Below are positions 46,301-54,500 of a DNA stretch of 64,000 bases, piece after piece. Under the pieces are notes generated by a model that was not told the DNA's origin, ran no database searches, and saw only the letters and a program-made list of their open reading frames with translations. Every line of letters begins with the position of its first letter. Position 1 is the first letter of the stretch. The DNA comes from Geoalkalibacter sp. Its GTDB lineage: Bacteria > Desulfobacterota > Desulfuromonadia > Desulfuromonadales > Geoalkalibacteraceae. The DNA lies in contig NZ_JAUWAV010000014.1 in the NCBI RefSeq assembly GCF_030605225.1, positions 1 to 64,000 of the forward strand, read 5' to 3'. Position numbers and translations under genes: made by a program.

Positions 46301-47256
46301 GCATTCTCATAGGCATCGGCCCAAACGGGCTGGCTCGCCGCCGAAGTGCCGCTGGTCGCCTGGGTGAAATTGCCGCCGGCATCCACCACGCCCACCACTT
46401 CAAAGGCCACCGTGGCGCCATCGAGTTTGACCGCCACCCGCGTGCCCACGGCGATGGCGCTGGTCGGTTGCCAGACGCTGTAATCGTCGGCCATGCGCCA
46501 GCGCACGGTGCCATCGACGATTTCGCCCCCCGTGGCGAGGGTCGGCCAGGCGGGCGCATTGGCACCGCTCGTCCCCGCCTGCGAGGCGATGAAAATCGCC
46601 TGGAGATTGGTGTGGGGACTCGCGCTGTAGGTGACGAGGATACGCGCCCCCGCGGCATAGGCGGTGCCGGCCTTCCAGGGTGCCCCGTCCTGGGGGCTGT
46701 TGATGTAGTTGATGAGATTGCCCAGATAGAATTTGCCGTCGTCGTTTTTCTTGGTGGTGCAGGCGCCGGAGTTGCGGTCGAGCTTGCCGAAGTGCACCCC
46801 GAAATTCTCGAATTCATCCACGGCCGACCCGCACATGACGGCGGTCAGGGCGGGATTGACGCCGCTGGTGTTGGAGGTGCGCAGGGGTGGAATTTTCGAG
46901 AGTTTCTTGTAGTTGAGGGTTCCCGCCGTTTCCGAGATCAGCTCATACACCGCCCAGGGTTCGTAGCTGCCCGGGTAGACCCGGGGCTTACTCTTGTCGG
47001 GCTTGCCTTCGGCATCCTTCTCATAAGGTTCGTAGGGGGCCGTCCCGCCCGTCTGGCGCATGGCCGCACTGTTGTCGACGATGAAGAGCACATTGGAGCG
47101 CACCCGGATGCGCTCGCCGCTCGAGGTGTACGCGCCCGTGTCGGCGTAAATGGAGGCGTCGCCGAGATATTCATCGGGAGCGCCGGCCAAGGCCAAGCCC
47201 GGCAGCAGTCCGAGCAGCAACCCAATCCACGCCAGGGATTTGCAATACGTCAGCAT
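43342..47256 (-). CDS. pilY1: PilY1-type pilus tip protein, copy a (with two inserted modules)
   Basis: 1304 residues. Signal peptide to about residue 25 (GLALAG), a VWA-like domain whose MIDAS reads VDNSAAM (last Ser replaced), and a C-terminal PilY1 beta-propeller (about 770-1270). Two EF-hand-like loops: DKNDNGVIE near 835 and DVNANGFTD near 1020, matching the calcium sites that control PilY1 in Pseudomonas pilus extension and retraction. Right after GNLINYINS (near 185) two tandem modules of about 65-70 residues are inserted (about 192-332, each with AGT...Y...AS.AGTSG and PAWPT/PVWAD patterns), then the VWA resumes. They resemble carbohydrate-binding or phage-tail repeats. Last gene of pilVWXY1; ATG shares one base with the pilX stop. 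Confidence 0.93.
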   Translation of the reverse strand: MLTYCKSLAWIGLLLGLLPGLALAGAPDEYLGDASIYADTGAYTSSGERIRVRSNVLFIVDNSAAMRQTGGTAPYEPYEKDAEGKPDKSKPRVYPGSYEPWAVYELISETAGTLNYKKLSKIPPLRTSNTSGVNPALTAVMCGSAVDEFENFGVHFGKLDRNSGACTTKKNDDGKFYLGNLINYINSPQDGAPWKAGTAYAAGARILVTYSASPHTNLQAIFIASQAGTSGANAPAWPTLATGGEIVDGTVRWRMADDYSVWQPTSAIAVGTRVAVKLDGATVAFEVVGVVDAGGNFTQATSGTSAASQPVWADAYENASGGVRDGNLLWKPVGSILDTVKDVLQMVMQLARNSAKMGLMTFGGNNSGGQILAPVRGVSDESEIDASGATHFSFLTGKVAGISMLKGNHKPVNETLWDAGLYFQGKNSSTDKIASERTAYPSPVTENCERNYVILLTTGSDNDNVHTSKVLKDYTGDGQAGLVDDAAYYIGNLDLAPDYPGTQGIVTHVIQLMTQEVPRLRAAAEVWGGWNEGEKQYRGTYQIARNSAELTSKLLSLMGGLVAEENTSFVAPVVPASTTNRTISGNRVYLGLFKPQIESAWHGNLKKYQVGADNRLKDKNGNDATYTEAEAAGIDGVKAGDFKPNSVSFWSSSGDGGDVLKGGAGELLKQNSARKIFTYLPQVANQPKALADAESKNAFVPGNSLLTPALLNVDDEDEADLLINWVRGQDAYDANGDGNTAQMRSWIMGDILHSKPLVLAYAPFTMTDANEASCEVNKSYIFVGANDGMLHAFRDCDGSEAWAYIPDNVLGHLKYMRNGVHTPFVDAPISAYIHDKNDNGVIEPLLGDKVLLMFGQRRGGSGSTLGDPRGAFYILDVTSPEEPQFVAKVDGSSWAEMGQSWSQPRLARIKHGTAIKIVAFLGGGYDNNEDLRFGNTQLFPADTTAATDISNADDGGGPRTSSGVTATKANPKGRGVFAVEIARLDKVDGKFNAVTDDAGTILWSYGPTQNPDLTFSIPSDITALDVNANGFTDRLYVGDTGGRMWRFDVGSSNLTDWSGRIVFRANPGTDGSNGRKFFYRPAVTFNKGYPILHFGSGDREHPLNRAVVDRLYTVIDRGQGSTDSINESSLVDVTENTLQHTGDQAVINAILNELNSSSKYGWFIKLNESGHAGEKVLAGTTVFNNVVYYTTYTPNIILTPDPCKPGNLGVARVYQVDAKTGEAVINNDKSNDGDDANERAAHKDGYVLKRSDRILEIGEGIPSGIVTLIDASGRVTMMISSSNRVNTVDALSARMINPVYWMQW

Positions 47257-47816
47257 CAGCCACCTCCCGTGGTCCGAAAGACCGAATCGTCATCGTGCTT
47301 GAACAGACGCACCACCTGGGTTTCCACGTCTTCGCGAATAATGTGCGGCGCTTGCCTGGCCTCCGCCGCAATGGAAATAAAATAATAGTTGGCGCCGAAG
47401 TCCGAACCATAGCGTGCCCGCAGCCGCTCCGGCATTTCCCCGGGTCCGGCATCGGTGATCTCCCCCGCTACAATTTCCCCCTGCCCATTGCCTTTGCTGT
47501 TGCCGGCATTGATGTTGGCCTTATGCGCCCCGGCGATCAGATTGACGCTGTCACCCGCGTTCATGCTCAGCAGGATGTCGCGATTGGTGGCATACTCGAC
47601 ACCCCGCTGGGTGGCGAGAAAAGCCTGTTGATTCGCTTGCTTGTCACCGGACTCGCTGATCTGCCGATTGCTGGCGGTCCACACTACCGCGCCGAGAATG
47701 GTGAGAATGAGCAGCATGGCGACGGACAGAACCAGCGCCATACCGTTTTCCTCGGAAAGGCGACGGATCAGTTGCGGTCGAGGAGGCAGCGTTTGGCGTA
47801 GAAATTTGTGCATCAT
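47256..47816 (-). CDS. pilX: PilX-family minor pilin
   Basis: 186 residues. Leader of about 28 residues with NGMALVLSVAMLLILTILGAVVW, the PilX N-terminal pattern (no Glu at +5), followed by a mixed exported domain. Minor pilin that helps form the pilus tip complex with PilV, PilW and PilY1. GGAAGGGATGCC precedes ATG 47816. Stop TGA overlaps the pilY1a ATG by one base. Confidence 0.85.
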   Translation of the reverse strand: MMHKFLRQTLPPRPQLIRRLSEENGMALVLSVAMLLILTILGAVVWTASNRQISESGDKQANQQAFLATQRGVEYATNRDILLSMNAGDSVNLIAGAHKANINAGNSKGNGQGEIVAGEITDAGPGEMPERLRARYGSDFGANYYFISIAAEARQAPHIIREDVETQVVRLFKHDDDSVFRTTGGG

Positions 47817-47832
47817 GGCATCCCTTCCGGGT

Positions 47833-48684
47833 TCAAATGTTGCGAACGGCGATGCTGCTTCGCAGGGTGCGCGTTCTGCGGGGAATCCTGTTGTCCGGGT
47901 CGGGCTCGGGGCTGGTGGCGCCGGTGATGACCACGTTCACCGTCCGCACCTCACCCTCATCGTTGAGGACATAGGCAAAAGCGACATCGGTGAGGTTGCG
48001 CGCGAGAATCTGCGGTGTCCCGCCGTTGACGATGCGCTCCAGGGAATTCGCCGGACTGGGATTGAACTGATAGCGGATCTCGCTGACCACCGGCGCGCCG
48101 TCCGCGACGCGCACGACCATATCCCCGGCGGCGTAGGCATAATCAGTGCCTGCGGAAAAACCCGAAAGACTGATGCTAGGCACTGTGGGGTCGACGGCAC
48201 TTACATCAAACACCAGGGCGGCGCCGGCAACTCCAGAACCCGGCTGTTCCTGGTTGGGCGGCCGAATGATGCGCACCTTGTCGCCTGGTCGAAAGCACTC
48301 GGCCATGGAAGCGGAATATACCGTGAACGTTTTAGTTGTGGTGACAGTGTCTGGATCTGGATCTGGATCTGGGCCGGGATCTATGATCCGCGCATACCGC
48401 CGAAAGGGGCTGGTGGTGCGCAGGGTAAATGCGGTTTGCGAAATATCAGTTATAGGCGCTCCTGCCACCAGAAAACCCGCCATGCGCACATCCTTGGTCA
48501 ACTGATCCAGGGCCAGGCGCAGATTGTCCTGCACGTCGGCGAAATCCGTCTCAACCTTGGCGGTGCGCTGACTGCCGAGATACAGGGACATGACGCCGCC
48601 CATGATGATCAGCATCACCGCAGCGGCGATCAGAATTTCCGGCAGGGTGAAACCGCGATGGTCGTCGAGAAACCTTCGAATCAT
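47833..48684 (-). CDS. pilW: PilW-family minor pilin with Asp-Pro repeat
   Basis: 283 residues. Prepilin site HRGFTLPEILIAA (cleavage after Gly, Glu at +5) and hydrophobic helix VMLIIMGGVMSLYLG. The exported part includes DPGPDPDPDPDTVT near residue 105-115, coded by hexamer repeats (48351-48380). Homologues of PilW prime pilus assembly. Start ATG 48684 is preferred to the TTG two codons earlier. It lies 12 bases after the end of pilV. Confidence 0.88.
   Translation of the reverse strand: MIRRFLDDHRGFTLPEILIAAAVMLIIMGGVMSLYLGSQRTAKVETDFADVQDNLRLALDQLTKDVRMAGFLVAGAPITDISQTAFTLRTTSPFRRYARIIDPGPDPDPDPDTVTTTKTFTVYSASMAECFRPGDKVRIIRPPNQEQPGSGVAGAALVFDVSAVDPTVPSISLSGFSAGTDYAYAAGDMVVRVADGAPVVSEIRYQFNPSPANSLERIVNGGTPQILARNLTDVAFAYVLNDEGEVRTVNVVITGATSPEPDPDNRIPRRTRTLRSSIAVRNI
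48351..48380. repeat. CTGGAT hexamer repeat inside pilW
   Basis: Three exact copies of CTGGAT followed by two degenerate ones (CTGGGC, CGGGAT). On the coding strand it encodes alternating Pro and Asp. Six-base units keep the frame, so slippage would change only the number of Asp-Pro pairs. Confidence 0.75.
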
Positions 48685-48696
48685 GGCCAACCTGCC

Positions 48697-49122
48697 TTAG
48701 AAATAGCGCTTGAGCACCGTCAGGGTGACGGCCTGCCTGGCGTTGCCGCCGACCTTCTGCACGGCATTAATCGATTCAACGGTGAGGTTGATGCGAGTCA
48801 GGTTGTCGATTCCGTTGAAGTCCACCGCCGTATTCACGAGCAATCGATAAGGGGTGCCGGCGACCAGATCGGCCAGATCCGCCGGTGGCGCAGAGTCAAC
48901 CCACTCCTCCCGTAACCAGTCGCGATCACCATCGAGGGCCTGAATCCGCTCTACCGCCGCCTGCGCCAAAGCCGTGGCTTCGGTGAGGTTGGCGGCGTGG
49001 CTGTTAGTGCGGATGGCGGTCATCTGCAACCCCGCCAAAGCCAGCAACCCGACGGCGAGAACCGTCACCGCGGCGAGCATCTCGATGAGGGAAAATCCCT
49101 TGTCATTGTTGATGGGTGTCAT
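48697..49122 (-). CDS. pilV: PilV-family minor pilin
   Basis: 141 residues. Prepilin site DKGFSLIEMLAAVTVLAVGLLALAG with Gly cleavage and Glu +5, then MTAIRTNSHAANLTEATALAQAAVERI, typical of PilV. First gene of the left minor-pilin operon. Start ATG 49122 is preferred to an upstream extension that adds a polar stretch before the leader. The upstream region has only a poor sigma-54-like match (TGGGCGCGGTATTGAA, with GA instead of GC) near 49178-49193. Confidence 0.87.
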   Translation of the reverse strand: MTPINNDKGFSLIEMLAAVTVLAVGLLALAGLQMTAIRTNSHAANLTEATALAQAAVERIQALDGDRDWLREEWVDSAPPADLADLVAGTPYRLLVNTAVDFNGIDNLTRINLTVESINAVQKVGGNARQAVTLTVLKRYF

Positions 49123-49264
49123 GGGTATCTCATCCCGGCAGAAAGTGATTAGTCTTGCCTCATTGCTCAATGCAAATTCAATACCGCGCCCAAAGAATCC
49201 GGCCCACCTCTACAACCGCCTTTTTTTTATATATTTTTAAATCCGTCGACCGAGGGAAGCAAAA

Positions 49265-49289
49265 AGGCCATGCAAAATTTGCATGGCCT
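49265..49289. promoter_or_regulatory. Perfect 25-base palindrome between divergent pilV and mntA
   Basis: Arms of 12 bases (AGGCCATGCAAA and its exact complement) around one A. On the minus strand five T residues follow, so it could end leftward read-through; it could also be an operator for the toxin-antitoxin genes. The surrounding stretch 49123-49417 is AT-rich, with a T8 run at 49221 and a candidate promoter TTGCAT-N17-TATGGT (49343-49371) for mntA. Confidence 0.55.
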
Positions 49290-49342
49290 GGGGAGGATGG
49301 AACAGGAATTGTCAGCGCAGAAGGGGGCGGGATTGCAGTTGC

Positions 49343-49371
49343 TTGCATTGAAAAAGGTGATTGGGTATGGT
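49343..49371 (+). promoter_or_regulatory. Candidate sigma-70 promoter of the second mntA-hepT pair
   Basis: TTGCAT (49343-49348), 17 bases, TATGGT (49366-49371). Start near 49378, leader of about 40 bases with an AAAAGGAA site before ATG 49418. Confidence 0.5.
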
Positions 49372-49417
49372 TGGTCATTGATCCAACGTTCCTTCTTTCT
49401 TAAAAGGAATCTAACCA

Positions 49418-49711
49418 ATGGCCAAAATGCACGATATCCTTGATTTTTTGCGTGAGGTCCAGCCTTGCCTTCGCCAAGACTACAAGGTGAATGAAATAGG
49501 GCTGTTTGGTTCCGTGGTCAGGGGGGAAGACAAGGAAACCAGCGACATCGACATTCTGGTCGACCTTGATGAGTCGGCGGATCTGCTGGATCTCATCGGT
49601 CTCAGCCAATTTCTCGAAGAAAAACTGCATCAACCGGTGGATGTGGTCCCGAAAAGTTCACTGCGGCGGGAAATTCGCGAAAAGGTCATTCAAGAGGTGC
49701 GCTACCCATGA
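49418..49711 (+). CDS. mntA: MntA-type nucleotidyltransferase antitoxin, second copy
   Basis: 97 residues. EIGLFGSVVRGEDKETSDIDILVDLDE contains the GS and DID nucleotidyltransferase motif in better form than the first copy; VDVVPKSSLRREIREKVIQEV ends the fold as in the family. It should AMPylate and neutralise the HepT encoded next, whose ATG overlaps its stop by four bases (ATGA). On the plus strand, opposite to the pilus genes on either side. Similar to the first copy in kind but clearly divergent in sequence. Confidence 0.92.
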   Translation: MAKMHDILDFLREVQPCLRQDYKVNEIGLFGSVVRGEDKETSDIDILVDLDESADLLDLIGLSQFLEEKLHQPVDVVPKSSLRREIREKVIQEVRYP

Positions 49712-50040
49712 GGGATGAAACCCTTTATCTCAAGGATATCCTTCTCGCCATCCAAAGCATCGAAACCTTTGTCGCCGGAATGGACTTTGAAGAATTCCGG
49801 ACGGATGACAAAACCCTGAGTGCCGTCATTCGCAAACTTGAGGTCATCGGCGAAGCCGTCAAACACCTTGGCAACGATATCCGCGAATCGCATCGAAACA
49901 TCCCTTGGAAACAAATTGCCGGAATGCGCGATAAACTCATCCATTTTTACTTCGGTGTCGACGCCCACCTTGTCTGGCAAACCGTTCATACCCGCCTGCC
50001 GGAACTCAAAGCCGCCGTGGAAAAAAGCCTGCTGCGGTAA
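49708..50040 (+). CDS. hepT: HepT-family HEPN toxin, second copy
   Basis: 110 residues. Starts DETLYLKDILLAIQSIETF as in many HepT proteins; IRKLEVIGEAVKHL and the RNase motif MRDKLIHFYFGVDAHLVWQT (R-x4-H-x-Y) follow. RNA-cleaving toxin held in check by MntA. The 3' end meets the 3' end of fimU (11-base gap). With its antitoxin it separates two operons of minor pilin genes that face the other way. Confidence 0.92.
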   Translation: MRDETLYLKDILLAIQSIETFVAGMDFEEFRTDDKTLSAVIRKLEVIGEAVKHLGNDIRESHRNIPWKQIAGMRDKLIHFYFGVDAHLVWQTVHTRLPELKAAVEKSLLR

Positions 50041-50051
50041 ACAGCACCTTC

Positions 50052-50555
50052 TTAACGCCGCACCTCGACATGGCCGGTGGTGCGTGAAGTCAGTTGCACC
50101 AGAAAACGGCGCTCGCCCGCGCGGTTCTGGATGCAGATGCCGGCGACGTTGCTGGCAGTACCGTCGGGAAAGAAACGCAAATCAAGGGAGTCGGTGTTGT
50201 TGCTGCAATTGCCGTCGCCATCAAGGCCGCGCAGGTCAACGAGAGGGGACAGGGTCTGCAAGCCAAAGTATTGCCAGTTAGTCTCCGCGGCCGCGGTGCC
50301 GCGCGCCTGATTGCCGCGGCTCATCTGAAAGCTGTTCGCCGCAAAATCAATCTGCACCCGATGCTCACGATTCTTTGTCACAGCTTCGGCGCGCGCCTGG
50401 CGCAGAGTCCCGGCAATATCCCGCGCGGCGGAGCGGTAGCTGGCATTCTGCATGAACACCTGATAGTACGGCGTGGCGATGCTGACGAGTATGCCGATGA
50501 GGCCGAGCACCACGAGAGCTTCGATGAGGGCGAATCCGCGTCGGGATCTCAACAT
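50052..50555 (-). CDS. fimU: FimU/GspH-type minor pilin
   Basis: 167 residues. Prepilin site SRRGFALIEALVVLGLIGILVSIATPYY with Gly cleavage and Glu +5, then a GspH/FimT domain (RSAARDIAGTLRQARAEAVTKN, GDGNCSNNTDSLDLRFFPDGT, CIQNRAGERRFLVQL). Part of the initiating tip complex. Last gene of the right-hand minor-pilin operon; its start shares one base with the lipoprotein stop. Confidence 0.9.
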   Translation of the reverse strand: MLRSRRGFALIEALVVLGLIGILVSIATPYYQVFMQNASYRSAARDIAGTLRQARAEAVTKNREHRVQIDFAANSFQMSRGNQARGTAAAETNWQYFGLQTLSPLVDLRGLDGDGNCSNNTDSLDLRFFPDGTASNVAGICIQNRAGERRFLVQLTSRTTGHVEVRR

Positions 50556-51502
50556 CAGCCGGCCTGTTCCTCAAGGGAAAGGTTGAGGGTGAACTCCTGG
50601 AAGGCTTCCATGCCGTCACTGTCGACCGCGCGGATGCGGATGCGATATTCGCCGGGGTCCACGCCACGCAGCGTCCAACGGATCAAGCCGCTATTCTCGT
50701 CAAGGCTCATGCCCTTCGGCCCTTCGGCCAGGGAGTAGCGAATCTCGTCGCCGTCGGGGTCCTCGGCCTGGGCCTGATACTCATAGGTCAGGCTTTGAAA
50801 ACTCAGCGGCGGCTCGGACACGAATTTGGGCGGCGCGCCGGGAATGACGAATTCGCGCCCGGTAAAGGGCTTGCCCTCGCCGAAGGCATCGGCCGGGGTG
50901 ACCTGCACGGCGACGCGATCGCCTTTGTAAAACATCTCGCCGGGCAGGAGTTCGTTGTCGCGCCCGAACACCTCCTCGCCGTTGATCCACCAGCGGTAGC
51001 CAAAGGTGACGGGATCGCCGTCGGCATCGACCGCCACCGGCTCGAGCACGATGTCCACGCCGCGATGAATGCGCGCATCGACAAAGTTGATGGCGAGCAT
51101 CTCCGGCGGGCTGTTCACGACCTGCGCGCTGGCTTCCACCTCGCCGCCGTCAAAGCGCACCCGCGCGGTGAGGATGTCGCCGCGCGCCACCCGCCCCTTG
51201 GGCAGGCGCTCGCCATGCACGTCGTCCAAAACGACTCCGTTTTTCTCCCAGAACACTTCATAGCCGGCGGGCATCTGCCGAAGATGGACGCGCACCTCGT
51301 CGGCGGAAGACGGCGGATCGGGATGCAGACCGACGCTCGGCGCGTTTTCGGCCGGGGCAGATTCCGCAGGGGCGACCGCCGCGACGGGGGCCTGGGCCTC
51401 CCGCTGGATCTGGGCATCAGGCTCCACCGGTTCGCTGCCGCGACAGGCGCCCAATCCCAGCAGCAGCAAACCACTCAGAAGCAGGGAACAGATCGTTTTC
51501 AT
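50555..51502 (-). CDS. Lipoprotein with cadherin/Ig-like repeats in the minor-pilin operon
   Basis: 315 residues. Lipobox in the signal peptide (LLLGLGACRG, lipid on Cys), a Pro/Ala-rich linker to about residue 60, then beta domains: VDADGDPVTFGYRWWING and AEDPDGDEIRYSLAEGPKGM with SGLIRWTLRG, the signature of putative-Ig/cadherin-like repeats. It should sit in the outer membrane or periplasm as part of, or anchor for, the PilY1 tip machinery. ATG 51502 is two bases after the pilY1b stop; a longer frame to 51580 would overlap pilY1b. Confidence 0.85.
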   Translation of the reverse strand: MKTICSLLLSGLLLLGLGACRGSEPVEPDAQIQREAQAPVAAVAPAESAPAENAPSVGLHPDPPSSADEVRVHLRQMPAGYEVFWEKNGVVLDDVHGERLPKGRVARGDILTARVRFDGGEVEASAQVVNSPPEMLAINFVDARIHRGVDIVLEPVAVDADGDPVTFGYRWWINGEEVFGRDNELLPGEMFYKGDRVAVQVTPADAFGEGKPFTGREFVIPGAPPKFVSEPPLSFQSLTYEYQAQAEDPDGDEIRYSLAEGPKGMSLDENSGLIRWTLRGVDPGEYRIRIRAVDSDGMEAFQEFTLNLSLEEQAG

Positions 51503-51504
51503 GC

Positions 51505-54500
51505 TTACCTTTGCAGCCAATAGATAGAGTGCACGCGCGATCCGGCTCCGGCGTCCTCGGCGCAGATGCCGCCATCGCAACCGATGTAGAGGCTGGGGCT
51601 GCCCGTGTCGGGCACCACCACCCCGACACCCGAAGGGATTCCCGACCCCAGGGTGCGCTCCCGGTCGGAGCGGCGCAGCACCTTACCGTCATAGGTCTGG
51701 GCGCGGGCATTGTTGTCGGTTACCTGGTCGTCGTTGCTCGGATCATAGTTACGCACCGCCTCGCCGGTCAAATAATCCACGACATAGACCCGCGCCACGC
51801 CCAAATTGCCCGGGCGGCAGGGATCTGCCTCCTGCACCAGCGGCGTGAAGGTGGTGAAATAGGCAACCTTGTTGAACACCAGGGGCGAAGCGAGCGCCTT
51901 TTCACCGGGACGCTGGTCGAGGCGAATGAACCAGCCGTCACGCTCGCGCAGGTTCTTAATGATTTTGGCGATGGCCTCGTCAATGGTGCTCACGCCCAAT
52001 TCAGCTTGCATTCCCGCGCTGAGAACATCTTCCTGCAGGATATTTTCGGTCACATCGACAAGATCGCTTTCCTTGAGCGCCGTGCCGTCCCATGCCGGCT
52101 GCGATTTGGCGCGATCTCGCGGATCCTTCACCGCGTAGAAGCGATCCGTCACGGCTTCGTTGAGGGGATGCTCGCGATCGCCGCTGCCGATGAAGATCAT
52201 CGCCTGTCCGTTGCGCTCCACCGTGACCGAGGGCCGATAGAAGAATTTGCGGCCCTTCTGGCTGATCGCCCCCCCGTTGGCCTCGAAGATCCGCTCGACC
52301 TTCCATTTGGAAGGCACCGCGTCGCGCGCGTCGATGCGCCACAACTGGCCGCCCGTGTCCAAGGCATAAAAACGATCGACGTAGCCGTTGTGGCTGATGT
52401 CGAGAGCGGCAACCTCGGCGGGGAAGGAATAGGTCATTTTGTCCATGCCCGCCTGACCCGCGGTGACACTCCAGATCAGACTCAAGCTCTGCGCCGGGGT
52501 AAAGGCGCCCCCGGCGAACTCGCCAACCTTGACCGCAAAAATGCCGCGACCGCGCGGATGGTGCTGGGCGCCGTCGGCCTGGCTGGTCACCACGCCCGCA
52601 TCGTTTTTCGCCAGGGTGGTCTTGGTCGTGTCCGTGGTCTTGGGAAAGCCTTGGGTATTGCCGAAACGCAGATCCTCGTTATTGTCGTAGCCGGCGCCGA
52701 ACACGGCGACCAGCAGGTCCTTGGTCACCCCGCCCTCCTGGGCCTTCATGCGCGCCAGGCTGGGCGGACTCCAGGTTTCACCCAGCTCGGCGAAGCCCGG
52801 CGCATCGCGGGTAATCGACCAGAGCAGCTCGGGTTGCTCGGGGTCGCTCACATCTAGGGCGTAATAGGCGCCGCGCACCTGGTTGCTCAGCAAACGGTCC
52901 TTGCCGCCGCCGCGGCGCAGGCCAAACATCAGAATCACCCGGTCCCCCTTGGCCTTCTCGATGACGCCGTCGCGGTTGGCGTCAAACACAAAGGTCGCGG
53001 GACTCATGTCGACGTAATAGGTGTGGTTGCCGTCGCGCAGATACTGCAGATCGGGCAGGAGCACAGGCGGGATGAAGGACCAGGCCTCGGTGCCGTCGGC
53101 ATCGCGAAAGGCGTGGAGTTGCCCGTCGTTGGCGCCGACGAAGATCAGGCTCTTGTTGAGGCTCGGATCGCCTTCCTGCGCGGCGCTGAATTTGTTGTAG
53201 CGCACCACCACGGGGCTTGAATGCAGAATGTCGCCGAGAATCCACGGACGCTTATCGTTGATGCTGCCGTTGCCGTTGTCGTCGTAGGCGTCAAAACCAT
53301 GCACGAAGCGAATGAGCTTGTTGCGCTCGGCGGCCGCCACACCCAATTGCGCCGCGCCCAGGGCGGCATTGGTTGTGGCGAAGCGGTTTCCGGCATCGCT
53401 GAGATGGGGGGTTTCGCCCAGATAAGTGAAGATTTTGCGCGGATCGTTGGTCAGATCACGGGCCAGCAGCACCGCGCCGGCACCACCCTGGGTCACTTCG
53501 CCGCCGTCGTTGCTCGTGCTCCAGAAGGAGCGCGAATTGTGGCGGAAAAGACCGCCCTCGTGAACCGCGACGGCATTCTCGGCATCACGGATCACGCCCT
53601 TTTCGTCGATGGCGTATTTCTTGAGGTTGCCCGGCCAGAATCCTCCGGTCTGCGGCTTGAACAGGCCCAGATAGATGCGGTTGCCGCTGGCATGAGCATT
53701 CTGGGGGCTCGGCGGGGCAACCGGCATAGAAAAGGACGTCTTGTGTTCACGAATCAGATCGAAGATGCGCTCCAGATGGGCGGCCAGATCGTTGTCGTCC
53801 ATGGCGAGAAACGCCTTCTTCATGCGGTCGCCGCTGCCTGCGCGGGCCGCCTTGTCGAGCAGCGGCACGGCGCAACTGTTGCCGCCCTTGAGACCGTAGC
53901 CGACCACATAGGTCTGCACGTTCTGCTCGCCAGCCATGTCCGGGCGGTGATCGCGCCGGTAAAGGTAGCCGACCAGATCCTCGAGATAACTCTGCCCCGC
54001 CGCCATGTGATCCAGAGAGTCGATGCTCTTGCCCTGATCCAGCAGATACTTCTGCTGCGCCAGGCGCATGGGATCGGTTTCGCAGGCCGCCGCCAGCGCC
54101 GTGGGCGTACAGCCCTGCGGCGGACAGACACCGGCGGGCGGCACCGTCAGATCCTTGTTGGGCAAGCCGTCGCTGATGAGGATAACGTAATTGCGCTGAC
54201 AGGTTTCCTTGATGGGCGAGGCATAACCACCTTCGCCGGCATAGTAGCGCGAGGCTTGGTGAAAGGCTTTGGCCAGGGGCGAATCGCCATCGGCCGCGAT
54301 GGATTTCATGGCCGTATTGAAATCGACTCGTTTCTGTTGGGTGGTGAGCATTTCGATCTCGGCCACCAACTTGCCGCCTTGCTGATTGTCGAGCCGCATG
54401 AGACCGATGTTGATGCCGTCGGTCTTCACCGCCAGATCGCCGATGATCTCGCGCGCCACATCGATCTTTTTCTTGGAAGTTTTCAGGTAGTTGATGTAGT

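Noticed and set aside
43531-47385. Two plus-strand frames of 589 and 644 codons
   Set aside because: Antisense to pilY1a and pilX, which have signal peptides, motifs and tight gene junctions.
48351-48380. Hexamer repeat as a CRISPR or phase-variation tract
   Set aside because: Units are contiguous, six bases long and in frame, so neither spacers nor on/off switching are possible.
49178-49193. Sigma-54 promoter for the left minor-pilin operon
   Set aside because: TGGGCGCGGTATTGAA lacks the essential -12 GC (it has GA), so it is only a degenerate match.
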